Assembly: GCF_024753245.1 (NCBI RefSeq)
Contig: NZ_JANUGX010000040.1
Span: 1-52,154 of the forward strand
DNA length: 52,154 nt
Origin: Massilia norwichensis
GTDB taxonomy: Bacteria; Pseudomonadota; Gammaproteobacteria; Burkholderiales; Burkholderiaceae_D
Direction: 5' to 3'
The translations under genes were made by a program, and so were the position numbers. Each line of letters begins with the position of its first letter. Within the stretch, counting starts at the first letter, position 1. Positions 43,012-52,096 of this stretch are shown here, piece after piece. The notes beneath the pieces are model-generated. The model was not told where the DNA came from, did no database searches, and worked only from the letters and a program-made list of their open reading frames with translations.

Positions 43012-43971
43012 ATGGCGCTGCCCACCGTCCTGCAAAACCTGTCCTTACCCGTCATCGCATCGCCGATGTTCATTGCCAGCGGCCCCGCGCTGGTCGCCGC
43101 GCAGTGCAAGGCCGGCATCGTCGGCTCTTTCCCTGCCCTGAACGCGCGGCCGGCCGAGCAGCTGGACGTCTGGCTGACCGATCTGCAGCAGGAACTGGCG
43201 GATTACCAGGCCGCGCATCCGGACAAGAAGGTCGGCCCGATCGCCGTCAACCAGATCGTGCACCAGTCGAACGACCGCCTGGCGCATGACGTCGAGGTCT
43301 GCGTGAAGCACCAGGTGCCGATCATCATCTCCTCGCTGCGCGCGCCGCCGCAGGCGATGCTGGACGCGGTGCACGCCTATGGCGGCATCGTGCTGCACGA
43401 CGTGGTCTCGATCCGCCACGCCGAAAAGGCGCTGGAAGCCGGCGTCGACGGCCTGATCCTGGTCGCGGCCGGCGCCGGCGGCCATGCGGGTGCCCTGTCG
43501 CCGTTCGCGCTGGTGGGCGAGGTCCGCAAATTCTTCGACGGCCCGATTGCGCTGTCCGGCTCGATCGCCACCGGCGATGCGATCCTGGCCGCGCAGGCGA
43601 TGGGCGCCGACTTCGCCTACATCGGCTCGCGTTGGCTGGCGACGAAGGAATCGAACGTCAGCGATGCCTACCGCGATGCGATCGTGGAGTCGGCAGCGTC
43701 GGACATCGTGTACACCAACCTGTTCACCGGCGTGCACGGCAACTACCTCAAGAAATCGATCTTGGCGGCCGGGCTGGATCCGGACAACCTGCCGGTGTCG
43801 GACAAGAGCAAGATGAGTTTCGGGTCGGGCAGCGCCAAGGCCTGGCGCGACATCTGGGGCGCGGGGCAGGGCGTGGGACTGATGGACGATGTGCCGACCG
43901 TGGCGGAGATGGTGGCGCGCCTGGCGCAGCAGTACCAGGCGGCCAAAGAGCGGCTGAATCTGGCCCGCTAA
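43012..43971 (+). CDS. Nitronate monooxygenase
   Basis: FMN-dependent oxidation of nitronates. From ATG 43012 it has 319 residues. PVIASPMFIASGPALVAAQCKAGIVG is the N-terminal motif, AGAGGHAG the phosphate-binding loop, and ALSGSIATGDAILAAQAMGADFAYIGSRW the second FMN stretch. Earlier ATG (42952) falls before the -10 region and is not used. Confidence 0.94.
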   Translation: MALPTVLQNLSLPVIASPMFIASGPALVAAQCKAGIVGSFPALNARPAEQLDVWLTDLQQELADYQAAHPDKKVGPIAVNQIVHQSNDRLAHDVEVCVKHQVPIIISSLRAPPQAMLDAVHAYGGIVLHDVVSIRHAEKALEAGVDGLILVAAGAGGHAGALSPFALVGEVRKFFDGPIALSGSIATGDAILAAQAMGADFAYIGSRWLATKESNVSDAYRDAIVESAASDIVYTNLFTGVHGNYLKKSILAAGLDPDNLPVSDKSKMSFGSGSAKAWRDIWGAGQGVGLMDDVPTVAEMVARLAQQYQAAKERLNLAR

Positions 43972-43979
43972 TGTAGGAA

Positions 43980-44125
43980 ACGTCATCCCCGCGCAGGCGG
44001 GGATCCATGCTGAGCATCGGGAGTCGTCACATCCAGCAGTCAGCTGGGTATCCGAAGCTGCGACTTCGGTGCTTCAGTATGGGTTCCCGCCTTCGCGGGA
44101 ACGACGAAATCGAGTGCGGGAATGA
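43980..44125. repeat. Paired inverted REP-like palindromic repeats
   Basis: CGTCATCCCCGCGCAGGCGG (43981-44000, continuing GGATCCATGCTGAG) and, 70-100 bp later, a copy in opposite orientation (GTATGGGTTCCCGCCTTCGC at 44078-44097, continuing GGGAACGACG). A third partial copy GCGGGAATGACG is at 44116-44127. This is the layout of a BIME/REP pair. The 181-bp gap otherwise holds nothing I recognise. Confidence 0.8.
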
Positions 44126-44152
44126 CGAAATCGCGTGTGGATACGACGGGGT

Positions 44153-44758
44153 TCAGGCAGCAGGCGGCGCCTCATCCACCTGCTTGTCGTCGTCCCTGAT
44201 CACCCACAGCCCCGGCAGGTTGCGCCAGTAACCGTGCGCATCCATCCCGAAGCCGACCACGAACTTGTTCGGGATGGTCAAACCGACGATATCGGCCTGC
44301 ACCGGCTTGCGCTTGCCGAGTTCCTTGTCTGCGAACACCGCCAGGATCACCTCGGCCGCGCCCATGTCGAGCAGGCGCTGCTTCACATGGGCCAGGGTCT
44401 CGCCTTCGTCGAGGATGTCGTCGACCACGATGATGGTGCGGCCGGCAACGTTCTGGCGCGGGATCACCTTCCACACGACTTCGCCGCCGCGGTCCTGGTC
44501 GCCGTAGCGCGTGACGTGGATGTAGTCGAATTCGAGCGGGAAGCTCAATTGCGGCAGCAGGTGGCCGGTGAAGACCACCGCGCCGCCCATCACGCCCAGC
44601 ACCAGCGGGAATTCGCCGGTGGCGTCGCTGTCGAAGCGGCTGTTCAACACCTCGGCGACGTTGCGCACCGCGGCTTGCACGGTGTCGGCGCTGACGAGTT
44701 CTTCGGCGCGGGCCAGCAGCGCACGCGCGCGGGTGTAGTGGAAATCCTGTTCTTGCAT
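44153..44758 (-). CDS. hpt: Hypoxanthine-guanine phosphoribosyltransferase
   Basis: Purine salvage from PRPP. The protein is 201 residues. VVDDILDEGETL (about 116-127) is the PRPP-binding loop, GVMGGAVVFTGHLLPQL the first loop, and IPNKFVVGFGMDAHGYWRNLPGLWV the purine-binding end. The order of motifs is that of type I phosphoribosyltransferases. Confidence 0.95.
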   Translation of the reverse strand: MQEQDFHYTRARALLARAEELVSADTVQAAVRNVAEVLNSRFDSDATGEFPLVLGVMGGAVVFTGHLLPQLSFPLEFDYIHVTRYGDQDRGGEVVWKVIPRQNVAGRTIIVVDDILDEGETLAHVKQRLLDMGAAEVILAVFADKELGKRKPVQADIVGLTIPNKFVVGFGMDAHGYWRNLPGLWVIRDDDKQVDEAPPAA

Positions 44759-44908
44759 GATTTATTGTGAGAAAAAGAACCCAGGCCCGATTATCCGTCA
44801 GATTCCGCGCGACCGCGTTCCTCTTGGCTCAGCGACGGTTCCGTCAGATTGCCCCATCAATGTTCCAGCGCAAGGGGGTGTCTGCGCCACATCCGGACAG
44901 AGGCGCGT

Positions 44909-46795
44909 ATGATAAGCGGCTTGGAGAAACCACAACACGTCAGCACGCCCGATATGCCAGCAAACATGCCAGCCACTGCGCCAGCCACCGAGACCACCAG
45001 CCTGCGCGCCGAGCGCCTTGCCCAACTGCGCGCCGCAATGGCGAGACAAGGGGTCGACGCCTTCATCGTCCCGTCCGCCGATCCGCATCTGTCCGAGTAC
45101 CTGCCCGGACGCTGGAAGGGCCGCGAATGGCTGTCGGGCTTCACGGGCTCGGTCGGCACCTTCATCGCCACCGCCGACTTTGCCGGGGTCTGGACCGACG
45201 GCCGCTACTACACCCAGGCCGAGCAGGAACTGGCGGGCACCGAGATCCGCCTGATGAAGATCCCGTCGGGCGCCAGCCTGCTGCACATCGACTGGCTGGC
45301 CGACACCATGCAGCCGGGCCAGACCGTCGCCGTCGATGCGCGCGTGCTGGGCCTGGCCGTGGCGCGTTTGCTGGAAGACGCCCTCAAGGCGCGCGGCATC
45401 CGGCTGCGTACCGACCTCGACCTCCTCGACGACATCTGGCACGACCGTCCCGGCCTGCCGCCGGATGCGGTGTACGAGCACGCGGCACCGTTCGCGACGA
45501 TCACGCGTGCCGACAAGCTGCACGCCACCCGCAACGCGATGGCCAAGCTGGGCGCCGAGCGCCATTTCATCTCGACCCTGGACGACATCGCCTACCTGTT
45601 CAACCTGCGCGGCGCCGACGTCAGCTACAACCCGGTGTTCGTGGCCCACGCGCTGGTCGAATCCTCGCGCGCCACCATTTTCGTGGCCGAAGGCAAAGTA
45701 TCGGCCGAACTGCGCGAGCGCCTGGAACAGGACGGCGTGAAGGTCGCCCCTTACGAGCAGGCGGCCCAGGCGCTGCAGGCGCTGCCGCCCGACAGCAGCC
45801 TGCTGATCGATCCGCGCCGCGTCACCGCCGGCATGCGCAATGCCGTGCCGGCCGGCGTGCGCGTGGTCGAAGCGATCAACCCGACCACCTTCGCCAAGTC
45901 GCGCAAGCTGCCGGCCGAGCTGGACCACGTGCGCGACGCCATGGAACAGGACGGCGCCGCGCTGTGCGAATTCTTCGCCTGGCTCGAGCCCTTGCTCGCC
46001 TTCCCGCAGCGCGAGCCGCTGACCGAAGTCACGATCGACGAAGAGATCACCGCCGCCCGTGCCCGCCGTCCGCATTTCGTCAGCCCCAGCTTCGGTACCA
46101 TCGCCGGCTTCAATGCCAACGGCGCGATCATGCACTACCGCGCCACACCGGAAAACCACGCCCTGATCGAAGGCGACGGCCTGCTGCTGATCGACTCCGG
46201 CGGCCAGTACCTGGGCGGCACCACCGACATCACCCGCGTGGTCCCGGTCGGCGAGCCCACGGCCGCGCAAAAGCGCGACTTCACGCTGGTACTGAAAGGG
46301 ATGATCAATCTGTCGGTGGCGCGCTTCCCGCGCGGTACCAAAGGGCCGATGCTGGACGCGCTGGCGCGTGCCCCGATCTGGGCCGCCGGCATCGACTATG
46401 GCCACGGCACCGGCCACGGCGTCGGCTACTTCATGAACGTGCACGAAGGCCCGCAGGTGATCTCGCCGACCGCCATGCCGGAGCCGCACACGGCGATCGA
46501 GCCGGGCATGATCACCTCCAACGAGCCGGGCATCTACCGTCCGGGCCACTGGGGCATCCGCATCGAGAACCTGGTGCTGGCGCAGGTGGTCGAGACCACG
46601 GAATTCGGCGAATTCCTCGGCTTCGAGACGCTGACCCTGTGCCCGATCGATACCCGCTGCATCGACCTGAGCCTGATGCGCGGCGACGAGGTGGCCTGGC
46701 TGAACGACTACCACCGCAGCGTGCGCGCGCGCCTGCTGCCGCTGGTCGACGGCGCCGCCCGCGACTGGCTCGAACTGCGTACCCGGGAGATCTGA
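44909..46795 (+). CDS. pepP: Aminopeptidase P (Xaa-Pro aminopeptidase), three-domain type
   Basis: Removes the N-terminal residue before proline. From ATG 44909 it has 628 residues, the long form with two creatinase-like N-terminal domains. The M24 metal ligands lie in LLIDSGGQYLGGTTDITR (two Asp), GHGTGHGVGYFMNVHEGP (His) and SNEPGIYRPGHWGIRIENL (Glu). AGAGG stands 6 bases before the start. It abuts the next gene (stop 46793-46795, ATG 46796). Confidence 0.93.
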   Translation: MISGLEKPQHVSTPDMPANMPATAPATETTSLRAERLAQLRAAMARQGVDAFIVPSADPHLSEYLPGRWKGREWLSGFTGSVGTFIATADFAGVWTDGRYYTQAEQELAGTEIRLMKIPSGASLLHIDWLADTMQPGQTVAVDARVLGLAVARLLEDALKARGIRLRTDLDLLDDIWHDRPGLPPDAVYEHAAPFATITRADKLHATRNAMAKLGAERHFISTLDDIAYLFNLRGADVSYNPVFVAHALVESSRATIFVAEGKVSAELRERLEQDGVKVAPYEQAAQALQALPPDSSLLIDPRRVTAGMRNAVPAGVRVVEAINPTTFAKSRKLPAELDHVRDAMEQDGAALCEFFAWLEPLLAFPQREPLTEVTIDEEITAARARRPHFVSPSFGTIAGFNANGAIMHYRATPENHALIEGDGLLLIDSGGQYLGGTTDITRVVPVGEPTAAQKRDFTLVLKGMINLSVARFPRGTKGPMLDALARAPIWAAGIDYGHGTGHGVGYFMNVHEGPQVISPTAMPEPHTAIEPGMITSNEPGIYRPGHWGIRIENLVLAQVVETTEFGEFLGFETLTLCPIDTRCIDLSLMRGDEVAWLNDYHRSVRARLLPLVDGAARDWLELRTREI

Positions 46796-47062
46796 ATGGC
46801 CACCGGCATCCGTTCCACCCGTGCCAGCGCCGCCGTCGACCGGCTCAAGCGCCGCACCGGCATCACCACCTATTCAATGGCGCGCACCGGCGCCGGCCAC
46901 TTCTTCCTGTCCGAGAAGGCCGGCGCGCCGCCGCTGTGTCCACCGATGGAGCTGGATGATTTCGTGAAGTTCGTCGACGGCCTCGGGCCGCAACCGGAAA
47001 AGCGCATCACCAAGAACGATGCCGCTTTCGAAAAACAACTGGTGCGGAAGAAGCAGCCTTGA
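46796..47062 (+). CDS. Small basic protein, function unknown
   Basis: 88 residues, no family recognised. The N-terminal part is basic (RSTRASAAVDRLKRRTG), the middle FFLSEKAGAPPLCPPMELDDF, and the tail lysine-rich. It begins on the base after the pepP stop and overlaps the MgtC-like gene, so it is almost certainly in the same operon. Codon use fits the neighbours. Confidence 0.7.
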   Translation: MATGIRSTRASAAVDRLKRRTGITTYSMARTGAGHFFLSEKAGAPPLCPPMELDDFVKFVDGLGPQPEKRITKNDAAFEKQLVRKKQP

Positions 47063-47832
47063 ATCCGGCGACACCGCACAGCGGCATCCTGACTGTTCCA
47101 GACCTGCTTCACCTCTACTGGTCGCAAGCCGAGCTGCAGACGAACGCCCTGGTGCTGCTGCACCTGATCGGCGCGCTGCTGCTCGGGCTGATGGTCGGCT
47201 ACGAGCGCTCCTACCACGGGCGCGCGGCCGGCATGCGCACCTATGGCCTGGTCTGCATGGCATCCTGTGCGTTGACCATCATCGCCGGCTACCCGAACTC
47301 CTGGTACGGCGGTCATGGTGCGGCGGTGGCGCTGGTCGATCCGACCCGCGTGATCCAGGGCGTGGTGACCGGCATCGGCTTCCTCGGCGCCGGCGTCATC
47401 ATGCGCTCGGGTTTCAACATCAGCGGTCTCACCACGGCGGCCTCGATCTGGGCCTCGTCGGTGATCGGCATCATGGTCGGCGTCGGCTTCTACATGGCGG
47501 CGATGGGCCTGGCCTTCTTCTCGGCGATGATCATGATCTACCTGAACCGCGCCGTCAGCCTGCTGCCTTCGCGCCAGGCGGTGGCGGTGACGCTGCGTTT
47601 CAAACCCGGCGTGCGGCCGCAGGAAGAAATACTGCGCAAGCAGGCACTCGAGCGTGGCTACGAGATCGCCGGCGGCTCGCTCACCATCGGCAGCGACAAA
47701 GGCTGCCAGGAATGGCGCTTCGTGGCGCTGGCGCTGGCGAATCACGCGGGTGCGCCGCTGTCCTCGCTGGCGACCGAGCTCTCGAATTTCGAAGGCGTGG
47801 ATGGCTTCCTGCTCTCGCACGCCCGCAACTGA
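47059..47832 (+). CDS. MgtC/SapB family membrane protein
   Basis: The protein is 257 residues with four to five membrane helices in the first 165 residues (LLHLIGALLLGLMVGYERSY, GMRTYGLVCMASCALTII, GIGFLGAGVIM, ASIWASSVIGIMVGVGFY). These are the MgtC hallmarks. An ACT-like soluble C-terminal domain follows (about 175-255). The start is a TTG at 47059 overlapping the upstream stop (TTGA), since no in-frame ATG precedes the first helix. Role in Mg2+ homeostasis or stress is inferred from the family. Confidence 0.88.
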   Translation: MNPATPHSGILTVPDLLHLYWSQAELQTNALVLLHLIGALLLGLMVGYERSYHGRAAGMRTYGLVCMASCALTIIAGYPNSWYGGHGAAVALVDPTRVIQGVVTGIGFLGAGVIMRSGFNISGLTTAASIWASSVIGIMVGVGFYMAAMGLAFFSAMIMIYLNRAVSLLPSRQAVAVTLRFKPGVRPQEEILRKQALERGYEIAGGSLTIGSDKGCQEWRFVALALANHAGAPLSSLATELSNFEGVDGFLLSHARN

Positions 47833-47845
47833 GAGGAACAACAGC

Positions 47846-48424
47846 ATGCACCCCCAGGAAGTACGCGACTTCTGGTTCGGCGCGCCCGGCAGCGAATCCG
47901 CCGGCCAGCCGCACCGCGAATGGTTCGTCAAGAACGACGCCTTCGACGAGCAGATCCGGCAGCGCTTCGGCGCCACGATCGCGATCGCCATCGCCGGCGG
48001 CTTGCGCGAATGGGACGCCGAGGGAGCGCAGGGAACGCTCGCGCGCATCCTCGTGCTCGACCAGTTCACCCGCAACGCCTGGCGCAACACGCCGCAGTCG
48101 TTTGCCGGCGACGCACTGGCCTTGACGGCCGCGCGCCAGCTGGTCGACAGCGGCGCCCACGCCGCGCTGCCGCCGCTGCAGCGCGCCTTCGTCTACATGC
48201 CCTTCGAGCACGCCGAAGACGCCTTCATGCAGGAGCGCGCCGTCGAGCTGTTCACGGTGCTGGCCGCCGAGCACCCCGGCTTCGACGAGATGCTGGACTA
48301 TGCGCACCGCCACCGCGGCGTGATCGCGCGCTTCGGCCGCTTCCCGCACCGTAACGAGATTCTCGGCCGCGCCTCGACCCAGGAAGAGATCGAATTCCTG
48401 CGCCAGCCCGGCTCGCGCTTCTGA
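47846..48424 (+). CDS. DUF924 family protein
   Basis: The protein is 192 residues. VRDFWFGAP at the start, WFVKNDAFDEQIRQRFG, ILVLDQFTRNAWRNTPQSFAGD, FVYMPFEHAED and the closing HRHRGVIARFGRFPHRNEILGR define the family, a TPR-like helical fold of unknown role. GAGAGGAA precedes ATG. Its stop overlaps the next ATG. Confidence 0.94.
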   Translation: MHPQEVRDFWFGAPGSESAGQPHREWFVKNDAFDEQIRQRFGATIAIAIAGGLREWDAEGAQGTLARILVLDQFTRNAWRNTPQSFAGDALALTAARQLVDSGAHAALPPLQRAFVYMPFEHAEDAFMQERAVELFTVLAAEHPGFDEMLDYAHRHRGVIARFGRFPHRNEILGRASTQEEIEFLRQPGSRF

Positions 48425-49254
48425 TGGCGCCGGTCCTGAACATCGTCGGCGCCGGCCACGTCGGCCGTGCGCTGGGCCGCCTGTTTCACGCGCACGGCGT
48501 GTTCGCCGTGCAGGATGTGCTGACCCGTTCCGAAGCCAGCGCGCAGGCGGCGGCGGCCTTCATCGGCGCCGGCCGCGCGCTCGCCGACATGGCGGCCATG
48601 CGTCCGGCGGCGGTGTGGATGCTGGCCGTCTCCGACGACCGCATCGGCGAGCTGGCGCATCAGCTGGCGGCAAGCTGCACGCTGCGGGATGCGGTGGTGT
48701 TCCACTGCAGCGGCGCCAAGGCGTCCGCCGAACTGGCGCCGATGCGCGCCGCCGGCGCCTCCGTTGCCAGCGTCCACCCGGTGCGCAGCTTCGCCGATCC
48801 GCAACAGGTGGCCGCAGCGTTTGCCGGCACCTTCTGCGGCGTCGAAGGCGATGCCGGCGCGCTGGCGCTGTTGAACCCGGCCTTCGAGGCGATCGGCGCG
48901 CGCATGGTCGCCATCGACGCCGCCGCCAAGACGGTCTACCACGCCGCCTCCGTGTTCGCCTCGAACTACCTGACCACGGTGCTCGACGCCGCCCTGCGCG
49001 CCTATCAGGCCGCCGGGATTCCGTTCGATGTCGCGCGCGAACTGGCGCGGCCCCTGGCCAACGAGACCCTGGCGAACGTGTTCCGGCTGGGGCCGGAGGC
49101 GGCCCTGTCCGGCCCGATCGCGCGCGGCGACACCGCCACCGTGGCACGCCAGCAGGCCGCCGTCACCGACTGGAACCCGGCCACCGGCGCCCTGTACGAA
49201 GCCCTGGCCACCGCTACCTGGGACCTGGCACGGCGCAAACATGGAGAGCAATAA
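48424..49254 (+). CDS. DUF2520 / Rossmann-like NAD(P)-binding protein
   Basis: The protein is 276 residues. LNIVGAGHVGRALGRLF (5-21) is the dinucleotide fold. VFHCSGAKASAELAPM and VASVHPVRSFADP belong to the Rossmann-like domain; the C-terminal helical DUF2520 domain contains KTVYHAASVFASNYLTTVL. It resembles ketopantoate/pyrroline reductases, with unknown substrate. ATG overlaps the preceding stop by one base. Confidence 0.92.
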   Translation: MAPVLNIVGAGHVGRALGRLFHAHGVFAVQDVLTRSEASAQAAAAFIGAGRALADMAAMRPAAVWMLAVSDDRIGELAHQLAASCTLRDAVVFHCSGAKASAELAPMRAAGASVASVHPVRSFADPQQVAAAFAGTFCGVEGDAGALALLNPAFEAIGARMVAIDAAAKTVYHAASVFASNYLTTVLDAALRAYQAAGIPFDVARELARPLANETLANVFRLGPEAALSGPIARGDTATVARQQAAVTDWNPATGALYEALATATWDLARRKHGEQ

Positions 49255-49257
49255 GAC

Positions 49258-49638
49258 ATGATGATCTGGAGTGCGTGGACGACGCTGGCCGTCCTTGGTG
49301 TGTATTTCTGGACCGGCGTGATGGCCGGCTGGGCGCGGGTCAAATACAAGGTGCCGGCGCCCGCCATGGACGGGCCGCTGCCCTTCCAGAGCGCGCAACG
49401 GGTGCAGGCGAATACCCTGGAGCAGCTGCCGCTGGTGCTGGCACCGCTGTGGCTGTGCGCCTATTACCTCGGCGATGCCTGGGCCGCGGGCGGCGGGCTG
49501 CTGTGGTGCCTGGGACGCATCCTGTACGCGCTGGGCTATTATCGCGACCCGGCCAAACGCGAAGCCGGTTTTATCATCGGCATGCTGGCTTGCGGCGCCC
49601 TGGTGGCGGGCAGCGCCATCGGTCTGCTGTTCCGTTAA
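49258..49638 (+). CDS. MAPEG family membrane protein
   Basis: The protein is 126 residues with four membrane helices. RVQANTLEQLPLVLAPLWL and RILYALGYYRDPAKREAGF are the MAPEG signatures (microsomal glutathione transferase-like). It follows the DUF2520 gene by 3 bp. Substrate unknown. Confidence 0.93.
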   Translation: MMIWSAWTTLAVLGVYFWTGVMAGWARVKYKVPAPAMDGPLPFQSAQRVQANTLEQLPLVLAPLWLCAYYLGDAWAAGGGLLWCLGRILYALGYYRDPAKREAGFIIGMLACGALVAGSAIGLLFR

Positions 49639-49728
49639 GTGTTGCAATAGAGCAAATCTTCAGCGCGCTGTCGTCGACAAAGTTCCCGTAGTGCAATAAG
49701 CTGGGAAGTCCAGACTACGGAGGATCGC

Positions 49729-50091
49729 ATGCTGTTTTTGAAGAGTACCAGCACTACCAAGGCGCCCGGGATTTACGAAGTCGACATTGCTGCCAAACCG
49801 CCGGGCAAGACCTTCGGCGTGTTCCTGGCCACCGACCCGGACCATCCTCCGCACGCCATGCTGGCTGCCCTGCAGGAACTCGGCTTCCACAACACCTACC
49901 AGCAGAACTATGTCCACAAGGACAAAGGCAAGGTGCTGGATCTGCATTTCCAGAAAGACGGCACCGATATTTTCAAAGGCTGGAAGACCGAGGAGTGCGC
50001 CAGCAACCTGGCGGCACTCGATACGCTGTTTGGTAACTTTGGCGTGATCGTCACACCCCGCGTGATGAGCCTGGCCGAAGCCTACGCTTGA
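49729..50091 (+). CDS. Uncharacterised soluble protein
   Basis: 120 residues without a recognised domain. The predicted pattern is mixed alpha/beta, with no signal peptide or membrane segment; FGVFLATDPDHPPHAMLAAL and GKVLDLHFQKDGTDIFKGW look like core strands and helices. GGAGG lies 7 bases before ATG. The end overlaps the convergent next gene by 10 bp. Confidence 0.75.
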   Translation: MLFLKSTSTTKAPGIYEVDIAAKPPGKTFGVFLATDPDHPPHAMLAALQELGFHNTYQQNYVHKDKGKVLDLHFQKDGTDIFKGWKTEECASNLAALDTLFGNFGVIVTPRVMSLAEAYA

Positions 50092-50672
50092 GCCTTGACC
50101 TCGATGTGATACAGCGCCCACGGGCAGGCCGCGAAGCGCTGCGCCAGCGGCTGCGCGGCCGCCTCCGGCACCCGGTCGGCATCGTAGACGGCCCATAGCG
50201 GCCCCAATCCTCCCAAAGGCATCGGTTTGCCGTCCACATGCGTGGCAAGGATAAAGCGCCGCGCACGGGCCTGCGCCAGCGGCAGCTCGACGTTGTAGCC
50301 ATCCACCGCACGCAGCACCAGCACCGTTTTGTTATCGAGCCTGGCGCCGGCGCGCGTCAGCACATCCACCAGCAGCGGGCCGCGCAGCGTGTGCGGCTTG
50401 CCGTCGTATTCGAGGGTTGGGTTGATGGTCCGGGCCGGCAGCGCGCGCAACGCGGCGTCGTCGAACACGTAGGCCTTGCGGAAGCTGACCCCGTGTTTGT
50501 GCATCATCTGGTCGAGTACCGGATCGAAGGGGCCGCGGTTGGTACCGGCGATGTTCCCGGTGACGCTCAAGAGGGCAGGGCCGTCCGGCAGTGCCGGCAG
50601 CGAGGCTGCCCGGCCGGCAAGCGGCAAGGCGCCGGCCGCGGCCGCCGCGCCCAGGAACTGGCGTTTGTTCAT
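50082..50672 (-). CDS. Exported molybdopterin-oxidoreductase-fold protein
   Basis: From 50672 the protein has 196 residues. The N-terminus MNKRQFLGAAAAAGALPLAG is a signal peptide resembling a Tat leader but with Lys-Arg in place of Arg-Arg. The rest (PTLEYDGKPHTLRGPLLVDVL, VLRAVDGYNVELPLAQARA, GPLWAVYD) follows the molybdopterin-binding domain of the sulfite-oxidase family, but the cofactor-coordinating Cys is not evident and the size is small, so it may be a non-catalytic relative. A longer start at 50696 is possible. Confidence 0.75.
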   Translation of the reverse strand: MNKRQFLGAAAAAGALPLAGRAASLPALPDGPALLSVTGNIAGTNRGPFDPVLDQMMHKHGVSFRKAYVFDDAALRALPARTINPTLEYDGKPHTLRGPLLVDVLTRAGARLDNKTVLVLRAVDGYNVELPLAQARARRFILATHVDGKPMPLGGLGPLWAVYDADRVPEAAAQPLAQRFAACPWALYHIEVKAQA

Positions 50673-50726
50673 GCGAAAATATCCTGTCGATGGCATCCCG
50701 CCATCATACCTTCACGTGTTGTTCGA

Positions 50727-51323
50727 ATGGATCTGTTTTCCGACGAGGCCCAGCTGCAGGCGATCCCGATCGAGGATGGCGAACTGGCGCTGCTGCACCG
50801 GCTGCCTCTACCGCTGAGCAATGCCGAGGTGTTCGAACGCCTGCTGCAAGAAACCGCCTGGCGCCACGACAGTGTGGTCGTGTACGGCAAGCGCCACCTG
50901 CAGCCGCGCCTGACAGCCTGGTATGGCGAGGCCAGCTACACCTATTCGGGACTGCGCCTCGAACCGCTGCCGATGACGCCGCTGCTGGCGCAACTGCGCG
51001 GCGCCGTCGAAGCGGCGACCGGCCACCGCTACAATAGCGTGCTGCTGAACCATTACCGCAACGGTCAGGACAGCATGGGCATGCACAGCGACGACGAACC
51101 GGAACTCGGCCCGCACCCTGTCATCGCCTCGCTCAGCTACGGCGCCACCCGCACCTTCATCCTGCGTCACAAACGCAGCAAACGCACCGTCAAACTCGAT
51201 CTGGCGGACGGCAACCTGCTGCTGATGACAGGTTCCCTGCAGGAAAACTGGCTGCACGGGATCAACAAGACTGCAAAACCAATTGGTTCGCGTCTCAACC
51301 TCACTTTCCGTTACATCGGCTAA
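50727..51323 (+). CDS. alkB: AlkB-type 2-oxoglutarate/Fe(II) dioxygenase
   Basis: Repairs alkylated nucleic-acid bases by oxidative demethylation. The protein is 198 residues. Iron ligands His120 and Asp122 (MHSDDE) and His177 (NWLHG); Arg189 and Arg195 (RLNLTFR) bind 2-oxoglutarate. NSVLLNHYRNGQDSMGMHSD is typical of the ALKBH2/3-like branch rather than E. coli AlkB. It is divergent from the molybdopterin-fold gene with only 54 bp between. Confidence 0.95.
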   Translation: MDLFSDEAQLQAIPIEDGELALLHRLPLPLSNAEVFERLLQETAWRHDSVVVYGKRHLQPRLTAWYGEASYTYSGLRLEPLPMTPLLAQLRGAVEAATGHRYNSVLLNHYRNGQDSMGMHSDDEPELGPHPVIASLSYGATRTFILRHKRSKRTVKLDLADGNLLLMTGSLQENWLHGINKTAKPIGSRLNLTFRYIG

Positions 51324-51505
51324 GTCCTACACATTGGTCGCGAATATCGGTCATTTTATTACTGAATAATGGGTCATTTAAGTTACGTCTGCTTACAGTT
51401 CTTACGAAATGCGCACTGACTTGAGCATTTGGCACTGTTATCTTGAACTTATCGCGATTCACTTTGAATTGCGAATCAGTCAAATCAAAGTAAAGGATGC
51501 CGAAT

Positions 51506-52018
51506 ATGAAAAAGCTCATCGTTGCACTGATCGCAGGCGCCGCCGCCATGTCCGCTGCTCAAGCCCAGAATTTCTCGAACGACCAGCCGCACGCCTACGT
51601 CGGCGTGGGTGCATCGACCGCCAAGAACATCCAGTCGGATGACTACAAGCTGGGCGGCAAGGTCTACGGTGGTTATGAATTCAACCGTACCTGGGCTGCA
51701 GAAGCCGGTTACAGCGACCTGGGCGACCACGGCGCCACCAAGAGCAATGGCTACTACGTTGCTGCCAAGGCCACCATGCCGATCAACGAGCAGTTCTCGG
51801 CTTACGGCAAGCTCGGCGTCGAGCACAGCGAGCGCAAGTTCAACAGCGCCCTGCTGAACGTGAAAGACACCGACACCGGTGCCTACGGTGCCCTGGGCGT
51901 GCAGTACAAGCTGAACCAGCAAGTCGCCCTGACCGCCGAGTACGAGCGTTATGGCAAGGAGAAAGACATCGGCGCCAAGTCGAACGTCTGGACCGTGGGC
52001 GCGCACTACAACTTCTAA
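51506..52018 (+). CDS. Small outer-membrane beta-barrel protein
   Basis: The protein is 170 residues with a signal peptide (MKKLIVALIAGAAAMSAAQA). The mature part is an eight-strand barrel of the OmpA-like/OMP_b-brl type: YVGVGAS, GGKVYGGYEFNRTWAAEAGY, GYYVAAKATMPI, YGKLGVEHSE, GAYGALGVQYKLNQQVALTAEYERYG, ending in VGAHYNF. No C-terminal OmpA peptidoglycan domain. ATG 51506 is chosen over 51497, which would overlap the AAAGGA ribosome binding site. The 182-bp upstream gap is AT-rich and includes GGTCATTT twice (51349, 51371). Confidence 0.9.
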   Translation: MKKLIVALIAGAAAMSAAQAQNFSNDQPHAYVGVGASTAKNIQSDDYKLGGKVYGGYEFNRTWAAEAGYSDLGDHGATKSNGYYVAAKATMPINEQFSAYGKLGVEHSERKFNSALLNVKDTDTGAYGALGVQYKLNQQVALTAEYERYGKEKDIGAKSNVWTVGAHYNF

Positions 52019-52071
52019 GACGTCAAGGTCGCAGACCTTACGCGTGGGCACTGCGGTGCCCATCCAAACAA

Positions 52072-52093
52072 AAGGGCCTTCGTGGCCCTTTTT
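52072..52093 (+). terminator. Rho-independent terminator of the barrel gene
   Basis: AAGGGCC stem (52072-52078 with 52084-52090), TTCGT loop, then five Ts. It lies directly before the intron-like sequence. Confidence 0.9.
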
Positions 52094-52096
52094 GTT

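Noticed and set aside
44136..44144. TGTGGATAC as an extra DnaA box
   Set aside because: A single imperfect box without a partner, near REP-like repeats; likely chance.
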